Origin: MGIIb-P sp963934015
GTDB lineage: Archaea > Thermoplasmatota > Poseidoniia > Poseidoniales > Thalassarchaeaceae
Direction: 5' to 3'
DNA length: 33,685 nt
NCBI GenBank assembly: GCA_963934015.1
Contig: CAWVWT010000024.1
Location: 1 to 33,685 of the forward strand
Shown: positions 33,633 through 33,685 of the stretch, one piece after another
Layout: each line of letters opens with the position of its first letter
How positions within the stretch are numbered: position 1 is the stretch's first letter
Notes under the pieces: generated by a model
Seen by the model: the letters and a program-made list of their open reading frames with translations, nothing else
What the model was told of the DNA's origin: nothing
Database searches by the model: none
Translations under genes and position numbers: made by a program

Positions 33633-33685
33633 GGCCCTGTCGGAATTGTTTTATTCAATTTGGATGATTTTGACTGGTTTGCCCA

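Overview
The window looks like a chromosomal piece of a marine planktonic archaeon, most likely Marine Group II (Poseidoniales, Thermoplasmatota). The grounds are an archaeal-type valyl-tRNA synthetase, a geranylgeranyl-reductase-family flavoprotein of the kind that saturates archaeal isoprenoid lipids, very large Asp-rich thrombospondin type 3 (TSP3) surface proteins, tight gene packing with overlapping stop/start codons, and an admixture of bacterial-type genes (TopA with an ITYMRTDS motif, MqnC, SodN/SodX, YdeP-like oxidoreductase). The lineage is an inference from gene content; no rRNA is present. I found no tRNA, rRNA, CRISPR array, insertion sequence or integrase, and no gap longer than about 150 bp.

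Layout. (1) Positions 1-7041, plus strand: the 3' part of topoisomerase I (topA), a geranylgeranyl-reductase-like flavoprotein, an unknown two-helix membrane protein, and a 1042-residue predicted lipoprotein. The lipoprotein has about 7 TSP3-type calcium-binding repeats and a C-terminal PNGase F-like domain, which makes it a candidate cell-surface deglycosylating enzyme. (2) Positions 7051-23384, minus strand: an unbroken run of nine genes. In transcription order they are an RND/MMPL transporter, an EVE-domain protein, an alanine/aspartate-type aminotransferase, a giant TM-TPR-TM protein, an unknown soluble protein, a 1022-residue TSP3 protein with an N-terminal anchor, a PKD/Ig-like protein with a C-terminal anchor, a Xaa-Pro aminopeptidase and the futalosine-pathway radical SAM enzyme MqnC. 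Short GC-rich hairpins sit in three of the internal gaps. (3) Positions 23532-26012, plus strand: valS, divergent from the RND gene. (4) Positions 26015-28142, minus strand: a D-3-phosphoglycerate-dehydrogenase-like gene followed by DNA polymerase IV with a C-terminal PCNA-binding-like peptide. (5) Positions 28186-30139, plus strand: nickel superoxide dismutase (sodN) and its maturation protease (sodX), coupled by a TGATG overlap, then a polytopic membrane protein. (6) Positions 30140-33632, minus strand: fdhD, a YdeP/FdhF-like molybdopterin oxidoreductase and an ErpA/HesB-type Fe-S carrier, which form a plausible cofactor-plus-enzyme operon.

How the genes fit together. The gene set describes an oxic, particle- or polymer-associated heterotroph. 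It has secreted or anchored Ca-binding proteins, a possible glycoprotein deglycosylase, proline-peptide turnover (PepP), amino-acid metabolism (aminotransferase, SerA-like), oxidative stress defence that needs no iron (NiSOD), and a molybdoenzyme module. The strongest candidates for something under-described are the TSP3-PNGase lipoprotein (3913-7041) and the adjacent unknown block of the TM-TPR-TM protein, the unknown soluble protein and two anchored surface proteins (9620-18652).
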